32,061 bases of DNA from Ophiothrix spiculata (lineage: Eukaryota; Echinodermata; Ophiuroidea; Amphilepidida; Ophiotrichidae), in NCBI GenBank assembly GCA_000969725.1, contig JXSR01S042557.1. One strand, given 5' to 3'. Positions 30,601 to 32,061 of the stretch are shown here, piece by piece. How positions within the stretch are numbered: the first letter of the stretch is position 1; each line of letters starts with the position of its first letter. The notes below the pieces were generated by a model that ran no database searches, had not been told where the DNA came from, and saw only the letters and a list, made by a program, of their open reading frames with translations. Made by a program: the position numbers and the translations under genes.

Positions 30601-32061
30601 ACCCCTTGGAAGAAAACATTTCAAATTTCAAACTCAACCAAGCCAACTACCTCACTGAACAACTTTACAAATTACTGATCACTTAAAATTCCATTAGCAT
30701 GTGCCAACCATACATGCCATCTTTCTGCTCTAACGCATCCAGACAATCACGATGCAAGCAAGCCAACGACCTCTCAGACATCCCATGATCAACGCAAGTT
30801 TCATTATTCATGACCCACCTGATGATGCCAAATTTACAGAATCTTGTCTTTTGTTTTTATTCTCGGTCATAATTTTCAACTCCGTTACAAACAAGTACCC
30901 TATTCACTCGTCTAATTCAACTATTTTCCATCTGACAATCTCCTTAAATTAACAAAATCCCCATTTCCAAAAGTTTGACAAATAGTCATACTCTATGACC
31001 GACACTTCATTTAAGTTATTTTAACAATTTTTGGCACGGTAGTATGAAAGCACTCAACTGTAACGTGATTTAAATTCAAAAAATGAGTAGTTGAATTGGA
31101 CGAGTGGATACGGTATCTTTATTTTCTAAAAAAGCAAGCCCATATTAAAACATCAATATTTCAAATTGAGTGGATGAGAGAAGACCATGTTAATGCATGT
31201 GTGTTTTGCAGACTAGAGAAAATTGGTGTGGTTGCAGATTGAGGCTCAGAAAGCTAACCCAAAAAAGGGCCCCCATGGCTGATGACGTCCAAGAGAAAAG
31301 CTGGATGAAAGTTACCCAAACATGAGCTAAAATTTGATATTAAAGTGAGAACTCAGAAACCACTTTTAGCATAGCGTGATTCTTCTTTAAACATAGTACA
31401 TTCTTTCTTCAAGCTTGCTATGGCGCAATAATATAATTCTTTATCTGCTAAAGAAAAAGGACTAGGAGTAAATTATATATCACTCTAATGCCAAGTTGAA
31501 TTTGGGAGTGGTCTTTGTAATTGCTCAACATTGTGTTTATTAACGGACTGAGTAACCATGTTTGTGTTTTTCACATGGGCTTGAAGATTGATTGTCTGCG
31601 TTCCTAATTTACAGACTAACCTGGGTAAACAAACAAACATTGATTGCAAGATATGAAATGCATTTTAGAGAATGTCTTTTAAAATTTAAACTTAAGATCC
31701 TTTAAATTAAGACCTAGCGCCTACATTCTATCTAGTCAACTTTGACACCGAAGGTCCGGGTTACAACCCGAGTTCTGAAGGTAACCCTATGTGAGAGCAA
31801 AAATTGACAAAAATGGGCGAAATAATACCCTATCTGGAACTATACCTGTTCAAATGAATAGCCTATCTGAGACCGTATGCAAATGTGATGAAATAATTTT
31901 TACAAGAAATCATTGGTAGAATGTAACTGTACTGTAACTGTACACCATTTGAACACTTTATGCAGTGTTTCTAGGACAAGGTTTAAGATCTGACCCCGAT
32001 TTGACTGCCAAAAGTGCACAAAAATACAGATGCTTGAAATAAAGAATAATACATGTTTTTA

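Larger units (their letters stand above)
28455..32061. other. Upstream intron of the ICA1-like gene (no exon recognised)
   Basis: The sequence to the right of exon 28454-28333 must include intron, because that exon begins mid-protein with an acceptor. No BAR-domain exon could be recognised on the minus strand. Apart from the repeats listed, it is AT-rich with no supported gene. Around 31755-31775 a GGTCCGGGTTACAACCCG palindromic stretch resembles a worn box B. Confidence 0.6.

Noticed and set aside
30752-30952. 66-codon plus-strand frame with MQASQRPLRHPM
   Set aside because: No family resemblance, no splice or promoter context, and the second half is hydrophobic/AT-driven.

Overview
This window looks like intron-rich nuclear DNA from an invertebrate animal, most plausibly a marine deuterostome such as an echinoderm or hemichordate. 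It is AT-rich and dense in short palindromic transposons (MITEs), tRNA-derived SINEs and LINE debris. It has no operons, long ORFs or bacterial signals. The species assignment is inference only.

One protein-coding gene can be supported. It is the 3' part of an islet cell autoantigen 1 (ICA1/ICA69) homologue on the minus strand, with five coding exons read right to left: 28454-28333, 22920-22715, 8967-8854, 5303-5043 and 3345-3035 (stop). All junctions have AG/GT signals and compatible phases (0, 2, 1, 1, 1). The last exon carries the family's C-terminal signature ([12 protein letters not shown], then NPDAIG). Only the C-terminal tail of the protein is here, about 337 codons. The BAR/arfaptin-homology domain should lie beyond the right edge. 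Exons 8967-8854 and 5303-5043 are paralogous: both open with VDL(L/M)T and share EQKA, LLNE and TPSS motifs. They have the same phases, so either or both could be used in mature mRNA.

Layout: 1-3034 is downstream/3'UTR sequence with a 92-bp tandem duplication at the left edge. 3035-5303 holds the last two exons with two MITEs, one ending 14 nt from a splice donor. 5304-8853 is an intron with a SINE, a hAT-like element with a 6-bp target-site duplication, and two foldback elements. 8968-22714 is a 13.7-kb intron with a 168-bp satellite organised into a 1.2-kb higher-order unit that carries a MITE. It also has an element built from inverted copies of GCTCGCTAGTCCGA, and an approximately 0.8-1.3 kb local duplication in which one copy holds a MITE and the other looks like the empty site. 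The same intron has a 556-bp assembly gap, paired long hairpins and two LINE 3' fragments. 22921-28332 has four more TIR elements and a tRNA-like SINE. 28455-32061 has a MITE, a low-complexity tract, a tRNA-like SINE head and a foldback relative, with no exon recognised.

The most interesting features are the in-phase duplicated ICA1 exon, the TE abutting a splice donor, the satellite/MITE higher-order repeat and the natural filled/empty insertion pair.
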